Shown here: piece after piece, positions 1 to 10,523 of the stretch
Numbering within the stretch: the first letter of the stretch is position 1
Layout of the letters: each line of letters opens with the position of its first letter
NCBI GenBank assembly: GCA_029582165.1
Contig: CM055868.1
Location: 23,373,891 to 23,437,890 of the forward strand
Reading direction: 5' to 3'
Length of the DNA stretch: 64,000 nucleotides
Source: Portulaca oleracea
Taxonomy: Eukaryota > Streptophyta > Magnoliopsida > Caryophyllales > Portulacaceae
Translations under genes and position numbers: made by a program
The notes under the pieces: generated by a model
The model's input: the letters and a program-made list of their open reading frames with translations, nothing else
What the model was told of the DNA's origin: nothing
Database searches by the model: none

Positions 1-1414
1 GAGCATCTCACAAACACCAAACTGAGATAAAGGTCAATCTGGAAGATTTTTCAACTCCCTACACCTTGTACCCAGCGAAACCCCACATGCAAAAGCACAA
101 AAATGGTTTTAACGGGAACCAAAAGACTCTAAAAACTCGTGCCCGAATTTGAAAACAACGAAACTACTAGGAGAAGCGTTGCCCTTCCTCGCATTTGGTC
201 GCCCATGGCTTGGTGAGGGCCGTAGGTGATGCAAGGGGAGGCCCCACTCTTTTTAGAAGCAAAAACATTTTCTTTTCTTTCTTTTTGAGTTGGATTTACC
301 AAAGAAATTTGCTTTTCTTTTTCTGTTTTTTTCTTTTTGTTTTTAAAAGTCGGTATTAGCCTTACTATCGGGAATTGGACGGCCCATATAAGGGGTATAT
401 CCTCCTAACACGGTCTTTTCCATTCGCCTCTCTGTCGCAAGGCGATATAGGAGGAGGGTTAAGGGGTATCCATGCCGTACCACGAATACCGGGCCCGTGT
501 AGGTTGGCTAAGTGTAGGTGGTTAGTGTCTTTCAGCGACACGCTCCACTTATTCAGGTTATTGTATCTTAAGAAAGCTTTTTTTTTCTTTCTTTTCTTTT
601 TGCACTTTTTTGCTTTTGCTAAACGAAAACAAAACAAACCCGAACACAAGCCCCTAGAACTTCCCGTTTCCAAGCAAAACGAGAAAGGAACGGGGGTCTC
701 ACTAGACACTTAATGAAGGGAGTCTATTAAGGGTAAGTCTCGACTAGAATCCGAGTTAGGGTCGAAAATGCTCCAACCGGTTACTTTAAAAGAAGCTTAA
801 GAACGGCTTCTCAACTTCGATAACGAGATCCAAGAAACAAAGCAAAACAAAAAAAAAAACTAAAAGAAAAACTTTAAAGGTTTTCACTCCCTTTTTTCTC
901 CTTTTCCACACGAAAATTTTTCAAATTTTATGCAAAAACTAAGAAAACAAAGAACAAAACTACTAGGTGATCTACCCTTGAAACAGAATATCACCCCCCC
1001 ACACTTAAAACTCCACAATGTCCTCATTGTGGGAAGGTGTCACATGAAAAGGGTAGAGAACCTACAAAACACAAACAACTAGCAAGAAGAAATGGTGGCG
1101 ACCCGAGCCTACACGGCTCCAACAACAATATATCCCAACACAAACACTCAAAGGGGTTCGCCACCCAAAAGAAAAATCAAGCATGCAAAAAGGATCATAG
1201 GATATTCAACTTAAAAAGAGAAGAGCAGAGAGATATTACCTCGAGTTCTTAAAAACAAATGATTACTCAATCCGCGATCCGTGATAATCGAGCAAAGGGT
1301 TAGGATTTTCAAGTAAAAACAAGCACGGCTCGTAAGATCCTCATGCAAGATTAGAAACAAGAAAAAGAAACTAATAAAGAAAGGAAAAGAAATTAATCGA
1401 AAAGAAAGTATGGG
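1..1414 (-). other. 3' non-coding tail of minus-strand Athila-like element
   Basis: No supportable gene. Read on the minus strand this follows the last codons of the element's coding region at 1415. A stretch at about 990-1031 reads, on the minus strand, as a phrase of the type AATGAGGACATTGTGG followed by TTTAAGTGTGGGG, which I recognise from memory in the 3' regions of Athila-like and related non-autonomous plant elements. The rest is A/T-rich with poly-purine and poly-pyrimidine runs (for example 573-612 and 840-880). Overlapping open frames near 365-713 on both strands lack domain features and are not called. The matching 3' LTR is presumably left of the window. Confidence 0.45.
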
Positions 1415-2188
1415 TTACCTCCCATGTAGTGCTTGTTTTAGGTCCCTAGCTTGACCTAATACCCATTTGATCCTTGAAAGACGGGGTGAACAAGATAGGA
1501 ACGTTTTCCATCTCTTCCACCATTTTCTCTTCCTCCCTTTCCAGCAATTCCCCACTTTGCAAGCATAAAGGTCAAGATGATCTAACCAGTTTGTAGTTGG
1601 CCTCGGGGCGAAGAGAGGCAGTGGCTTCTTATGTTTCTTCCACCTTCTTTTTCTCCTCTTCTTCCAACATCTCCCAACTACCATAGTGAACCAAGCAAGT
1701 TGCTCCTCCGGCGGTCGAATAGAGTGAAATAGATGAGGAGGTAATTTAAACTCCACTTTACTTCTTTCCCGGAGTATTGGAGCCTTGGGAACAAGCATGA
1801 GTTGATGACAATCATCTTCCTTCAAAAATTCTTCTTCCTTCTCAACCCCTTCCTTGAATTCTTCTTCAATGAAATAATTCGAAGTGATCGGGAAGTACTC
1901 AAACTCTACTTGAGGAAGAGGAAACTCCAAAGATGCTTCATCATTGATAATAAAATCATGAACCTCCATACGCTCAAATAAAGGTTCCTCCAAGGGAACA
2001 TCCTCCACCTCTCGATTATATACCCCATCAATAAGATTAGTGAGGAACACAACCTCACTACCATCGGGCTCAACGTGGATAGGCTCAAGAAGGATCTCCT
2101 CCAAAGGACGCTCACATGAAAGCTCAAAAGTATAAGGTTCTATCAAGCACCCACCTATTTCCTCATTGAATTCTTCTTCCTCACTCAA
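1415..2188 (-). pseudogene. C-terminal part of Athila-like element ORF (acidic then basic protein)
   Basis: About 257 codons are open on the minus strand. The frame is the same as the gag-like frame at 2207-2725 and is separated from it by a single TAA at 2207-2209, so the two were probably one protein broken by a nonsense change. The first half is strongly acidic (many Glu/Asp). The second half has clusters of Lys/Arg and Trp (KKRRKRRWKKHKK type). It ends in a GQARDLKQALHGR-like phrase resembling the tail of ORFs in plant Athila-like and non-autonomous gypsy elements (family recognition from memory). The open frame does not begin with ATG. No catalytic motif is visible. It lies between the gag remnant and the element's 3' non-coding tail. 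Confidence 0.5.
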
Positions 2189-2206
2189 CTTCTCCTCATT
2201 CGCACT

Positions 2207-2725
2207 TTAAGCTTCTTCAAGCAATACTTCCCTTTCTTCATTCATCTCCAACTCACTCACTTTTTCTTCTTCTCTCAAACATCCCTCCTCCGCAAAATTT
2301 GGTACTATCGCTTCCCCTTCACTCCGGAGAGTAATAAGATTCACCGGCACCATTGGAGTAGGTTGAGGTTGGATGGGGACGGTTTGAGGGATGTAGTCTA
2401 TCTGAGCCGTTTGGGCCAATTGATTTTCAATGTTCTCGAGGCGAGCCCGATCGTTCTCTTGATTTTCAACAATTTGCTTCAGTAACTTCTCTATGTTGGA
2501 CTCTTGAGATGGTTGGGGTTCTTGAAGTTGAGGGGTGGGTTGGTGATAAGTGGGTTGACAAACTTCTTGGTTTTGGTGGTTGGGTGAGAAATATTGGATG
2601 TTTTGGGTGGAGGGTTGGGACTCCTGCACGATTCCCAATTGGTTGGTTGTTCCATTAGATACCATCTTTTGTTGCATCTCTTGGACGACGCCCACAAGGA
2701 ATTTGATAGTAGGTTCGCTCTCCAA
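2207..2725 (-). pseudogene. gag C-terminal region of Athila-like element
   Basis: An open minus-strand frame of about 172 codons, rich in Gln, Pro and Asn in the middle, with a likely coiled coil (ENQENDRARLENIENQLAQ). It is followed by PMVPVNLITLRSEGEAI, which resembles the conserved NAITLRSGK segment at the end of plant Athila-type gag proteins (family knowledge). The role would be a structural capsid or nucleocapsid precursor of an LTR retrotransposon particle. The frame enters from upstream without an ATG and stops at TAA 2207-2209, after which the same frame reopens. Upstream, 2790-3480 encodes the capsid part. It is almost certainly non-functional. Confidence 0.6.
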
Positions 2726-2789
2726 GGAATATCCTCTACTTCCTAAACTCTGACGGCTTCCCCAAGAAGGAGAATGTTGAAATAGCTCG

Positions 2790-3480
2790 TGAAGGCAAAC
2801 ATTTGCTTGATGCTTGGCCCTTCATAAGGAAAATTCCTCCCGATGCAATATCAATTGAGTCTTTAAGATCGTCTTGAAGCCCATGGTAAAACTGATGTAC
2901 CAATAACCAATCCGGAAGATTGTGATGTGGACATCACCTTGGAAGAAGTTTAAACCTTGCCCATGAATCGAAAAGAGTTTCTCCTGGCTCTTGCTTGAAA
3001 TTCAAGATAGCATGTCGAAGCCTATGCGTCTCATCAACCGGAAAGAAATGGTGAAGAAAATCCCGGCTCAATTCATCCCAAGTAGTATATGTACCGGGTG
3101 GACAAATGTCGAGCTACATCTTAGCTTTTCCTCCCAAGGTGAGAGGGAAAAGCTTCAATTTCAAAAACTCCGAAGATACCTCTGGCATATGCACAAAACT
3201 AATTCGGTCTTCAAATCTTCTAATATGATCGATAGGATCCTCGAAGCCATCTCCATAGAATTGGTTTCTCTCAAAAGCGTCCAGCAGGCATTGTTTGAAC
3301 TTGAATGTTGCGGTGGGTGGTAGTGGCGGTAGGATGATAGGATTGCCACCCGTACCCGATGATGGAACGAAATATGATAGAAGGGTACGGGGTGAACAGC
3401 TTGGACTTCACCCATTAGGACTTGAAACCTCCTACGATGCTCAGTAGAACATTAGGGCGTACCTACATGCACCAACAAGA
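2790..3480 (-). pseudogene. gag capsid remnant (Retrotrans_gag type), Athila-like
   Basis: Translating the minus strand recovers, in order, DGFEDPIDHIRRFEDR, FLKLKLFPLTLGGKAKM, YTTWDELSRDFLHHFF and ILNFKQEPGETLFDSWARF. This is the classic plant Athila/Tat gag capsid pattern (W-x-x-L...F...F, then F.Q...E....W.RF). An in-frame TAG replaces the expected Trp after GGKAKM, and further stops follow. The fragment sits between the tRNA-Asp PBS (3586-3603) and the gag C-terminal part, as expected for a minus-strand element. It is a pseudogene; the role would have been particle assembly. Confidence 0.7.
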
Positions 3481-3585
3481 ACCGATAGAAGCATCAAATT
3501 CATTTGGATTGGCACAAACTGATTTCTAGCGTGAAAGCAAACTCAATTAACCAAAGACCAAGAAACTAAAACTAGGGGCGCTGGC

Positions 3586-3603
3586 TCCCCGGCAACGGCG
3601 CCA
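3586..3603 (-). other. Primer binding site, tRNA-Asp type
   Basis: The plus-strand sequence TCCCCGGCAACGGCGCCA matches the 3' end of plant tRNA-Asp. On the minus strand it is therefore the PBS TGGCGCCGTTGCCGGGGA that lies just inside the 5' LTR of Athila-type elements (known family feature). It fixes the element's orientation as minus and its LTR to the right. Confidence 0.8.
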
Positions 3604-3606
3604 TTT

Positions 3607-4026
3607 TGTGTAACATGGTTTGTAAGACCTCGATTTTGTCATTCTCTCTCAGGGAGCTGGCGGCCTTGGTCATAGGAACTAGGTCAATGGTCGGGTCAAG
3701 ATTGCTAAGGTAAGGATATCAGTTGAAAAGGGTCACAAAACAACAAATAGAAATAAGGTCAGTCAAGGAATGGAAAATGGGCTTCGGAGGCTTTTCGGGA
3801 TGCAAACGGGGATGAGTAAATGGGTTCTGCAACAAGGGAATAACAAGAAGGGAGAATCAAATGGTAATTCCGTTAGAAAATACCCACCGGGCTTCCTCTT
3901 TTAAGGATAGTCCGGATTAACTACCCCAAAGTCCATCGACAGACCCGGGGGTTAATGAAACGGAATTTCCTAGTTAGTTTCTATTCGCTTTCGCGAAATA
4001 GAATACTAACTATCCCAATTCCTACC
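3607..4026 (-). repeat. LTR of Athila-like element, PBS-proximal part
   Basis: This begins with TG three bases from the PBS and is interrupted at 4026 by element A. The rest of the same LTR continues after 7388. Positions 4022-4026 (CTACC) are the left copy of A's target-site duplication. It is non-coding. Confidence 0.6.
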
Positions 4027-5008
4027 TGATGCATAATTGATGGCCTTATGCATCAAGGTCAACCATGGAGACATCTAATACTTACCTAGAAGGAAGAAGA
4101 GCTCAAGTCTCTCATATATCTCTCTACTTGGAAGGGATCAACTCATATGGTTGTATACTTTTGCTCCTTAATTCAAGGACCATGAAGCTATCATAGAAGT
4201 CATCCTAGAGAGGATTAATCTACATTCCAAGAGCTTTCATATGGTTCAAGAATCTTTAAATTTGGATGAGAATCCAAGGAGTTATCAATATTTGTAATAT
4301 AGTTTAGTACATTGTTTTCTTTATGATGTAAGCATTAGGAAGAATGATGTAAGCCTAAGAGGCTAGTTTCTTGATGTTGTACATGCCAAAGGGAAGGGTT
4401 CTCAACTATAAATACCCCCTCTAAGGTGCTTTGTAATTCATTCATACACATTGAATTTTTAGATATCAAACACATGGTGTGTTCATTCTAGCTTTCATGC
4501 TAGGTTCTTTTCGTTTCTCTCTTGTGGGATTCGAATCATCCCCTTCTTCTAGCTAAGGTTGGCATCCTTAGTGGTGAAAGGAAGGAATTGAAGGTCTCTT
4601 GAAGGTGGTGTGGCTATATCCTTCCAAGAGTCTTCGAAAGCCATCATCTATCCATCATTCAATCATCCAATTATCATCCATTTCACGTTATTCTTCAAGA
4701 ATTCAACAAGAATTCATCAAGCATTCAACAAGAAGCATTTGTTCTTCATCAAACACGTCCAAGCTTCAACAAACGTGCATCCATTCAAACGCTTCATTCG
4801 TTCATCATCATTCATCATTCGTTTATTCATTCGTTCATCTTTTCTATTCATTTGGTAATCATCTTTCATAGTTCTTTCCATCCTTTTTCATCCATTTCTA
4901 TTCCATTTTTGGTTCTTTGGAACTTTGAGCAAGGAGATTCCTATCTTCGTTTTTAAAGATCCTTAGATTTTGTGTAATGAGATCATCCCTTGGTCTCATT
5001 ATGCATCA
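4027..5008 (+). repeat. Element A 5' LTR
   Basis: A 982-bp LTR, TG...CA. It contains a TATA box (TATAAATA, about 4407-4414) and, downstream, low-complexity TTCATTC/ATCATC-rich sequence at 4660-4850 that is open by chance in two frames. It is followed directly by the PBS. Confidence 0.9.
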
Positions 5009-5012
5009 ATTT

Positions 5013-5026
5013 TGGTATCAGAGCCA
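5013..5026 (+). other. Element A primer binding site, tRNA-iMet
   Basis: TGGTATCAGAGCCA lies four bases after the 5' LTR end and is complementary to the 3' end of plant initiator tRNA-Met. The same primer is used by elements B, C, E and F. Confidence 0.85.
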
Positions 5027-5303
5027 AGGAGTTTGATTCTCTTAGTTCTTGAACCATCTTTTACCCATCTTTCCATCACAAATTTCATCCCCCATCATCT
5101 CTCCATCACACGCCACCCATAAGTTCTTCCAAGAACTCATCAAGAACCCATCAAGAACTCATCAAGAACTCATAAAGAATCATAAACTCCACAAAGAACC
5201 CGTGAGCCCAAACACAAATCCAACCAATTCCCCCTCACGTCCCTTCTATGCTAACCATCCTACCATGAGTTTCTTGTGATCTTTTGAATCAAGATAGGTT
5301 CTA

Positions 5304-6359
5304 ATGGATTGCAAAAGGTCCAGCAAGAATTCCCAACGTGAGCTACAATGCTTGAAGCAACAAATCGATGATCTTGCCAAGCAAATGGAAGAATGTGGGA
5401 TTCTTTCAAAGGGGTCAAGAAGCACAAGATCACGTGTGGTTCACTCTTCTAAGGTTGAATATGAAGCACCTTATGCCCGGAGTAAACATTCCAACAAAAA
5501 GAATGGGAAGAAAGTTCAAGAAGATTTCTTGCCATCCAATTACAAAGGTGACTCCATCAACAATCTTGAAGGAGTTAAGCAAGGGAGCTTGGATGTACTT
5601 GATTATACAATAGAGTTCAAGTGGCAATTATGGAAGAATGGCCTTAAGGAGGATGATCCACGCATTCTGGTATACTACTTTCTTGGTTTTAATGATTACA
5701 TTCGACGTGTTGTTGTAAATCAACCTCTCACAAACTTGGAAGAGTTAAGTTCTTTAGCTCTCGATGTTGAAAGACAAAGGAGATGTTGTCATTGCCAAAG
5801 TTTAGGTCACATTGATTTGGAGTGTCCTAACAAGAAGAAAGATGTGTCTTTGGTTGAGTGCCAAACACATGATAACAAACCATTTGAAGAGGAAAAGGAA
5901 GAGGAAGTTGGCGTTGACATGAAAGAAGAAGAAATTGGGAATGTCGCATACGAGGAGGAGAATAAAGAGGAAGAAAAGGAAGAAGAGGAGCATATGGAAA
6001 AGTGGCAGCATATGGAAAAGTGGCTTGTGACAAAAGAAGCAAGTGTGGCGTATGAGCATCCAAAAGATATCTATTCAGATCACTTGGTTGAAAGGCCGAA
6101 GATTCGAAAGGATGAAATAGCCCAAGTCATCAAGGTACATTGTTTTATGCTAAATGACAAGGGTAAAGTGGTAAGAATAGACTTGGGAAGTGAGAAGCAA
6201 CGTGAACAAACCACGTTCACGGTGAAGAAACGCAAGTCCAAGTCTTATGGTGTTCGAGAATTGATCGGAAGAAAGTTTAAGAAGTTCATCAAAGGAATCT
6301 ACGATGACTTCAAAGCTTTCAAGAAGAAAGTATTTGTGAAGAAGGCAAGTGAGAGTTGA
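5304..6359 (+). CDS. Shortened gag-like protein of element A
   Basis: An ATG-started 351-residue ORF. Residues about 10-35 form a Glu/Gln-rich helix. Residues about 75-155 align with the C-terminal half of the gag of elements C and E (SLDVLDYTIEFKWQLWKNGLKEDDPRILVYYFLGFNDYIRRVV...LALDVERQRR). The N-terminal capsid half present in E (WIQTVERV...WWTNLQKKR) is missing. A CCHC zinc knuckle follows at about 160-175 (C-x2-C-x4-H-x4-C, CHCQSLGHIDLEC), then a very acidic linker and a basic tail (GRKFKKFIKGIYDDFKAFKKK) with no counterpart in E. It probably binds RNA and assembles with, or interferes with, the gag of autonomous relatives (inference). The frame is intact. Confidence 0.75.
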   Translation: MDCKRSSKNSQRELQCLKQQIDDLAKQMEECGILSKGSRSTRSRVVHSSKVEYEAPYARSKHSNKKNGKKVQEDFLPSNYKGDSINNLEGVKQGSLDVLDYTIEFKWQLWKNGLKEDDPRILVYYFLGFNDYIRRVVVNQPLTNLEELSSLALDVERQRRCCHCQSLGHIDLECPNKKKDVSLVECQTHDNKPFEEEKEEEVGVDMKEEEIGNVAYEEENKEEEKEEEEHMEKWQHMEKWLVTKEASVAYEHPKDIYSDHLVERPKIRKDEIAQVIKVHCFMLNDKGKVVRIDLGSEKQREQTTFTVKKRKSKSYGVRELIGRKFKKFIKGIYDDFKAFKKKVFVKKASES

Positions 6360-6390
6360 TTTTTCCAAAGTTTGAGGGCAAACTTTTTTC

Positions 6391-6403
6391 AACCGGGGGT
6401 GTA
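6391..6403 (+). other. Element A polypurine tract
   Basis: A G-rich tract (AACCGGGGGTGTA) immediately precedes the 3' LTR. The preceding TTTGAGGGCAAACTTTT is shared with the same position in E (about 61528-61545), showing a common origin of the two 3' regions. Confidence 0.6.
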
Positions 6404-7383
6404 TGCTGCATAATTGATGGCCTTATGCATCAAGGTCAACCATGGAGACATCTAATACTTACCTAGAAGGAAGAAGAGCTCAAGTCTCATATATCTCTCT
6501 ACTTGGAAGGGATCAACTCATATGGTTGTATACTTTTGCTCCTTAATTCAAGGACCATGAAGCTATCATAGAAGTCATCCTAGAGAGGATTAATCTACAT
6601 TCCAAGAGCTTTCATATGGTTCAAGAATCTTTAAATTTGGATGAGAATCCAAGGAGTTATCAATATTTGTAATATAGTTTAGTACATTGTTTTCTTTATG
6701 ATGTAAGCATTAGGAAGAATGATGTAAGCCTAAGAGGCTAGTTTCTTGATGTTGTACACGCCAAAGGGAAGGGTTCTCAACTATAAATACCCCCCCTAAG
6801 GTGCTTTGTAATTCATTCATACACATTGAATTTTTAGATATCAAACACATGGTGTGTTCATTCTAGCTTTCATGCTAGGTTCTTTTCGTTTCTCTCTTGT
6901 GGGATTCGAATCATCCCCTTCTTCTAGCTAAGGTTGGCATCCTTAGTGGTGAAAGGAAGGAATTGAAGGTCTCTTGAAGGTGGTGTGGCTATATCCTTCC
7001 AAGAGTCTTCGAAAGCCATCATCTATCCATCGTTCAATCATCCAATTATCATCCATTTCACGTTATTCTTCAAGAATTCAACAAGAATTCATCAAGCATT
7101 CAACAAGAAGCATTTGTTCTTCATCAAACACGTCCAAGCTTCAACAAACGTGCATCCATTCAAACGTTTCATTCGTTCATCATCATTCATCATTCGTTTA
7201 TTCATTCGTTCATCTTTTCTATTCATTTGGTAATCATCTTTCATAGTTCTTTCCATCCTTTTTCATCCATTTCTATTCCATTTTTGGTTCTTTGGAACTT
7301 TGAGAAAGGAGATTCCTATCTTCGTTTTTAAAGATCCTTAGATTTTGTGTAATGAGATCATCCCTTGGTCTCATTATGCATCA
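6404..7383 (+). repeat. Element A 3' LTR
   Basis: A 980-bp copy of the LTR at 4027-5008, nearly identical. Differences noted by eye include an A/C at the third base, loss of two bases in a CT repeat, and single changes such as ATG/ACG near 6759. It ends ATGCATCA, followed by the CTACC duplication. Confidence 0.9.
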
Positions 7384-8020
7384 CTACCTTCCAACACAAG
7401 TGTTGGATGTATTCGGGATGCTTTCGCACCCAAATACATCCTACTTGAGGGAAGGATAGGAGTGGGAAATTGATTTCCTAACTAATTACTCACTAATATT
7501 ACTAACCCAAACCTAATCACCCATTCACACCCTTAATTACCCCCTAACCCATAGGGTTTCTAGCCACTAATCATGATAAAAACTAAGCTAACAAGATACA
7601 AACCAAACCTAAATATGATTTCTAACATCAAACAACCATAAACAAACAAGAACAATGAAATAGCAAGTAAGGAAATTAAGAACAAGCAAAGTAATTAGCA
7701 AAGTAATTAATAAAAGAGTTAAGGGAAGAGAATACTTATAAATATGCTGTAGATGAACAAAGGAAAGCAATAAAAAGATGATTCAAGAATCTTTCAATTG
7801 ATTGAATCCCCAAATCTTCAATAATAAACACAAATCTCCAAAACCTTAGATTATTATCTCGCTAATCCTCCTCTAAAATCCACTAATTGCAAGCTGAAAT
7901 AATGTCTAAGTCTAACCCTAGATACCCCCTAAGAAATCGTCAACAAGGATTATAAATACAAGGGAAAACTGTTGGCCAAAACGCAACACTTCAAGCCGAA
8001 AACACGCGCAGGACATAGGG

Positions 8021-8323
8021 AGACCGTGGCCACGGTCAAGGAGACCGTGGTCACGGTCTCGTTCTGTCCTGCGAAATCTGTATGGAGATTTAGGGCAGAC
8101 AAGTTTTCGCTCCTTCGCACCATCGTGGCTACGGTCATGGGAGACCGTGGCCATGGTGTTGCTCGGCCAACATCTTCCTTGGGCAGGACATGATCCCACC
8201 GTGGCTACGGTCAGATTGACCGTGACCACGGTTCATCTCGGCTTGCACTTCCTCTTTCCTTAGGCAATGGCTTCAATCTCACCGTGGCTACGGTCAATAT
8301 GACCGTGGCCACGGTCTATCTCG
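8021..8323. repeat. Cluster of ACCGTGG/CCACGGT palindromes
   Basis: There are at least five inverted repeats built on one word: a perfect 16-bp palindrome GACCGTGGCCACGGTC (8022-8037); GAGACCGTG/CACGGTCTC (8041-8060); a CACCAT...ATGGTG structure (about 8119-8157); ACCGTGG..ACGGTCA paired with TGACCGT..CCACGGT (about 8198-8232); and the same again (about 8281-8315). It lies inside the LTR of the minus-strand element. Function unknown. Confidence 0.8.
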
Positions 8324-8342
8324 GTCACATATTTCTTCTGGG

Positions 8343-8470
8343 CGTAGCGCCCGCTACGAAATTGGTGGTGGGGGCTACCCTTCTACGCCTGGGAGTGTGC
8401 AACGATCATCCAAGGGAGATGGGGGCGTAGCGCCCGCTACGGCAAGCGTGGCGGGGGCTACCCTTCGGTG
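8343..8470. repeat. Two copies of a CGTAGCG-cc-CGCTACG palindrome
   Basis: The 16-bp inverted repeat CGTAGCGCCCGCTACG occurs at about 8343 and again at about 8426. Each copy is followed by a GGTGGGGGCTACCCTT-like or GGCGGGGGCTACCCTT-like segment. This is a local duplication of about 83 bp inside the LTR. Confidence 0.65.
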
Positions 8471-8734
8471 CTCTTCAACAAGTTGCTTCCGTTTCCGCGC
8501 TTTTCGACATGATCGACCCTTCCGTTCCCGCTGCCTTCGACACGACCAGGGCTCGGGGAATCTCTGGATTCCCAAGATTGGTGCAAAATTGGCCCATTTA
8601 GCATCGTTTTGAGTAAAAACTTTGGAATCTACAAAAATTACCAAAACGTATTAAAAGTTATTAAAACAAGCTACGAAACAAATCAAAAGCCTAAGGATTT
8701 AGGCAGTATTTAGACACAAAATCAGGTCTAAACA

Positions 8735-10523
8735 GTAATCAAGAGGGTGCGTGGATGGTTAGGATGGAAGTTATCTTGGGTGGGTAAAGAAGTCCTTGTA
8801 TAGGCAGTTGCCCAGGCGATAGCCACCTACGCGATGAGCAGTTCCCGGACTCCTTTTGCGATGATATCTAAGCAACCATTACGAGATTTTGGTGGGGGGC
8901 CAAGGAGGGGTCAAGAAAGATACATTGGGTGAACAAAAGTAAACTTTGTGATCACAAGCTGGAAGGTGGGATGGGATTCCGTCATTTGGCGGATTTCAAC
9001 ACGGCTTTGCTGGCACGACAAGTATGGCATCTAATGCAATCACCAAAATCACTGGTTTACAGACTGCTCAAAGCAAAATACTTCCCAGTGGGTAGGATTT
9101 TGGATGAGGAGACGAATGGAAACTGGAGTTACACGTGGAAGAGTCTAATGAGCGCAGTGTGGGTAATACAAAAAGGCCCGAGATGGATCGTTGGCGACGG
9201 TTTCTCACTCAATGTGTGGGATTCGAAATGACTACCCAGACCATCATCCTTCAAAGTCATCAGCCCGAAAAGGAATGAATTTGCACTAATAAGAGTGGGT
9301 GATCTGATTGATCACGAGACCCGGAAATGGAGAGAAGACATGGTTGATCTGATCTTTCTCCAACTCGATGCGGAGCTGATCAAGAAAATACCCCTATCGA
9401 GCTTTTGGTCCCTGAACAGATTGACATGACACCACTTGTCCGATGGGCAATTTATCTGTCAAAAGCGCCTACTAAGCAATTCGAAACTGGATAAGGGAGG
9501 GACAATCATCAACAAGCTATAACCAAACTCGTAGAACTTTTTGGAGCAAGCTTTGGAACCTTAAAATACCACCAAAAATTAAACTCTTCACTTGGAGAGC
9601 AGTGGGAGGAACGCTACCGACAGGATACAATCTGTCTCGAAGAGTGCAGAGTATTGACAAGTGGTGTAGTTGCTATGGTAGGGAAAAGGAGACAGAGTTT
9701 CATGCTCTATTCGGTTGCAAACACGCTAAACTGATATGGGAAAGAAGCGGGTTCAGTGACGAGTTATGGAAGCAATAAGCGCCGAATGTGCAGGAAGCAT
9801 TTACAGTGGCGTCACAAAAGCTGGGGGGACTGTGGGGAGATTTTGTTGCAGTTGCTTGGGAAATTTGGAACGACATGAATGCACTAATACTCATAAGAGA
9901 TGAAGAAGCCAACAGAGAATAATCCAATCTGTGCATGATTTCATCAAAGAGCACCAAAATGCACAGACCAAAGTAGAGGTGAAGAGAAACCTTTCGACAA
10001 ATTGGAGTCCTCCAACAAGCGGGGTGATTAAAATCATTTTTGACGGAGCAAAGTTGGGTGAATGGGTACGGGTATGGCAGCTGTAGCATGGGACGATAGG
10101 GGCCACGTACAGGTTATGGTGAATGAACAGAAGTTGGGCTTTGATGGAGTGGAAATTGTAGAAGCAAGGGCATGCCGCCTTGCTCTGAAGATGGCGAAGG
10201 GAAGGGGATTTTCCTAGATTGTAGTGGAGGGAGATTGCCAAACTCTGGTGCAAAAACTCAAGAAGAAAGTAATTCCAAACACTGAGCTAGGGATTGAGAT
10301 CTCTGAAATTTTGTGCTTAGCAAACTCTTTTAGTTTATGTTCTTTTTCGTTTGTAAGACAGGAGGGGAACAAGGTGGCTCACGCCTTGGCACACCTTCAA
10401 CCGTTTGAGTTAGGGCGTGGAATTTGGATGTATGAGGGCCAGATCCTATAAATGATTTTGTCTTGGAGGATTTAAACTCCGTAGTTAATGAATAATTTCA
10501 GCATGCTTTCCATCAAAAAAAAA
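8735..10523 (+). pseudogene. LINE (L1-type non-LTR retrotransposon) 3' end: RT end, zf-RVT, RNase H
   Basis: This is a degenerate coding remnant on the plus strand. At 8741-8890 it reads as the RT C-terminus (VGKEVL.AVAQAIATYAMS). At 8929-9231 it reads GGMGFRHLADFNTALLARQVWHL...LLKAKYFP, typical of plant LINE ORF2. At about 9535-9776 it has the zf-RVT module (FWSKLWNLKIPPKIKLFTWRAV...LPTGYNL.RR...C..C.REKETEFHALFGC). At about 10000-10451 it has an RVT_3-type RNase H (FDGA, VEARACRLALKMA, VVEGDCQTLV, GNKVAHALA). Stops and frameshifts break it repeatedly. A short A-run at 10515-10523 marks the 3' end. The 5' part is missing, cut by the Athila-like LTR at 8734. Confidence 0.75.

Larger units (their letters stand above)
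4027..7383 (+). mobile_element. Element A: non-autonomous gag-only LTR retrotransposon
   Basis: A complete 3357-bp element flanked by the 5-bp duplication CTACC (4022-4026 and 7384-7388). It has two LTRs of 982 and 980 bp starting TGATGCATAATTG / TGCTGCATAATTG and ending ATGCATCA, a tRNA-iMet PBS (TGGTATCAGAGCCA, 5013-5026) and a purine-rich tract (about 6391-6403). The interior is only about 1.4 kb and encodes a shortened gag; protease, RT, RNase H and integrase are absent. The TGATG...CATCA termini, PBS and gag relatedness point to a parasite of CRM-like elements such as B, C and E. By eye the LTRs differ at about 6 substitutions plus one 2-bp indel, so the insertion is recent. It sits in the LTR of the Athila-like element. 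Confidence 0.9.
7384..8734 (-). repeat. LTR of Athila-like element, distal part with palindrome cluster
   Basis: This resumes the LTR broken by element A. No gene was found. It holds the palindrome cluster at 8021-8323 and the CGTAGCG palindromes at 8343-8441. The proposed outer end (TAAACA, 8734; minus strand TGTTTAGACC) is placed where LINE coding sequence begins; no duplication could be checked because the other LTR is outside the window. Without element A the LTR would be about 1.77 kb, a plausible Athila size. Confidence 0.5.

Noticed and set aside
365..713. Overlapping open frames of over 110 codons on both strands
   Set aside because: Low-complexity Lys-rich or Phe-rich translations caused by poly-purine/pyrimidine runs; no domain, and the position is in an element's non-coding tail.
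4599..4871. 90-codon open frame in element A's 5' LTR (repeated at 6974-7246)
   Set aside because: Ser/His/Phe-rich translation of TTCATTC/ATCATC low-complexity LTR sequence; present in both LTRs, no homology features.
8021..8323. CRISPR array
   Set aside because: Repeats are palindromes without regular spacer length, in a plant LTR; no cas genes and wrong domain of life.
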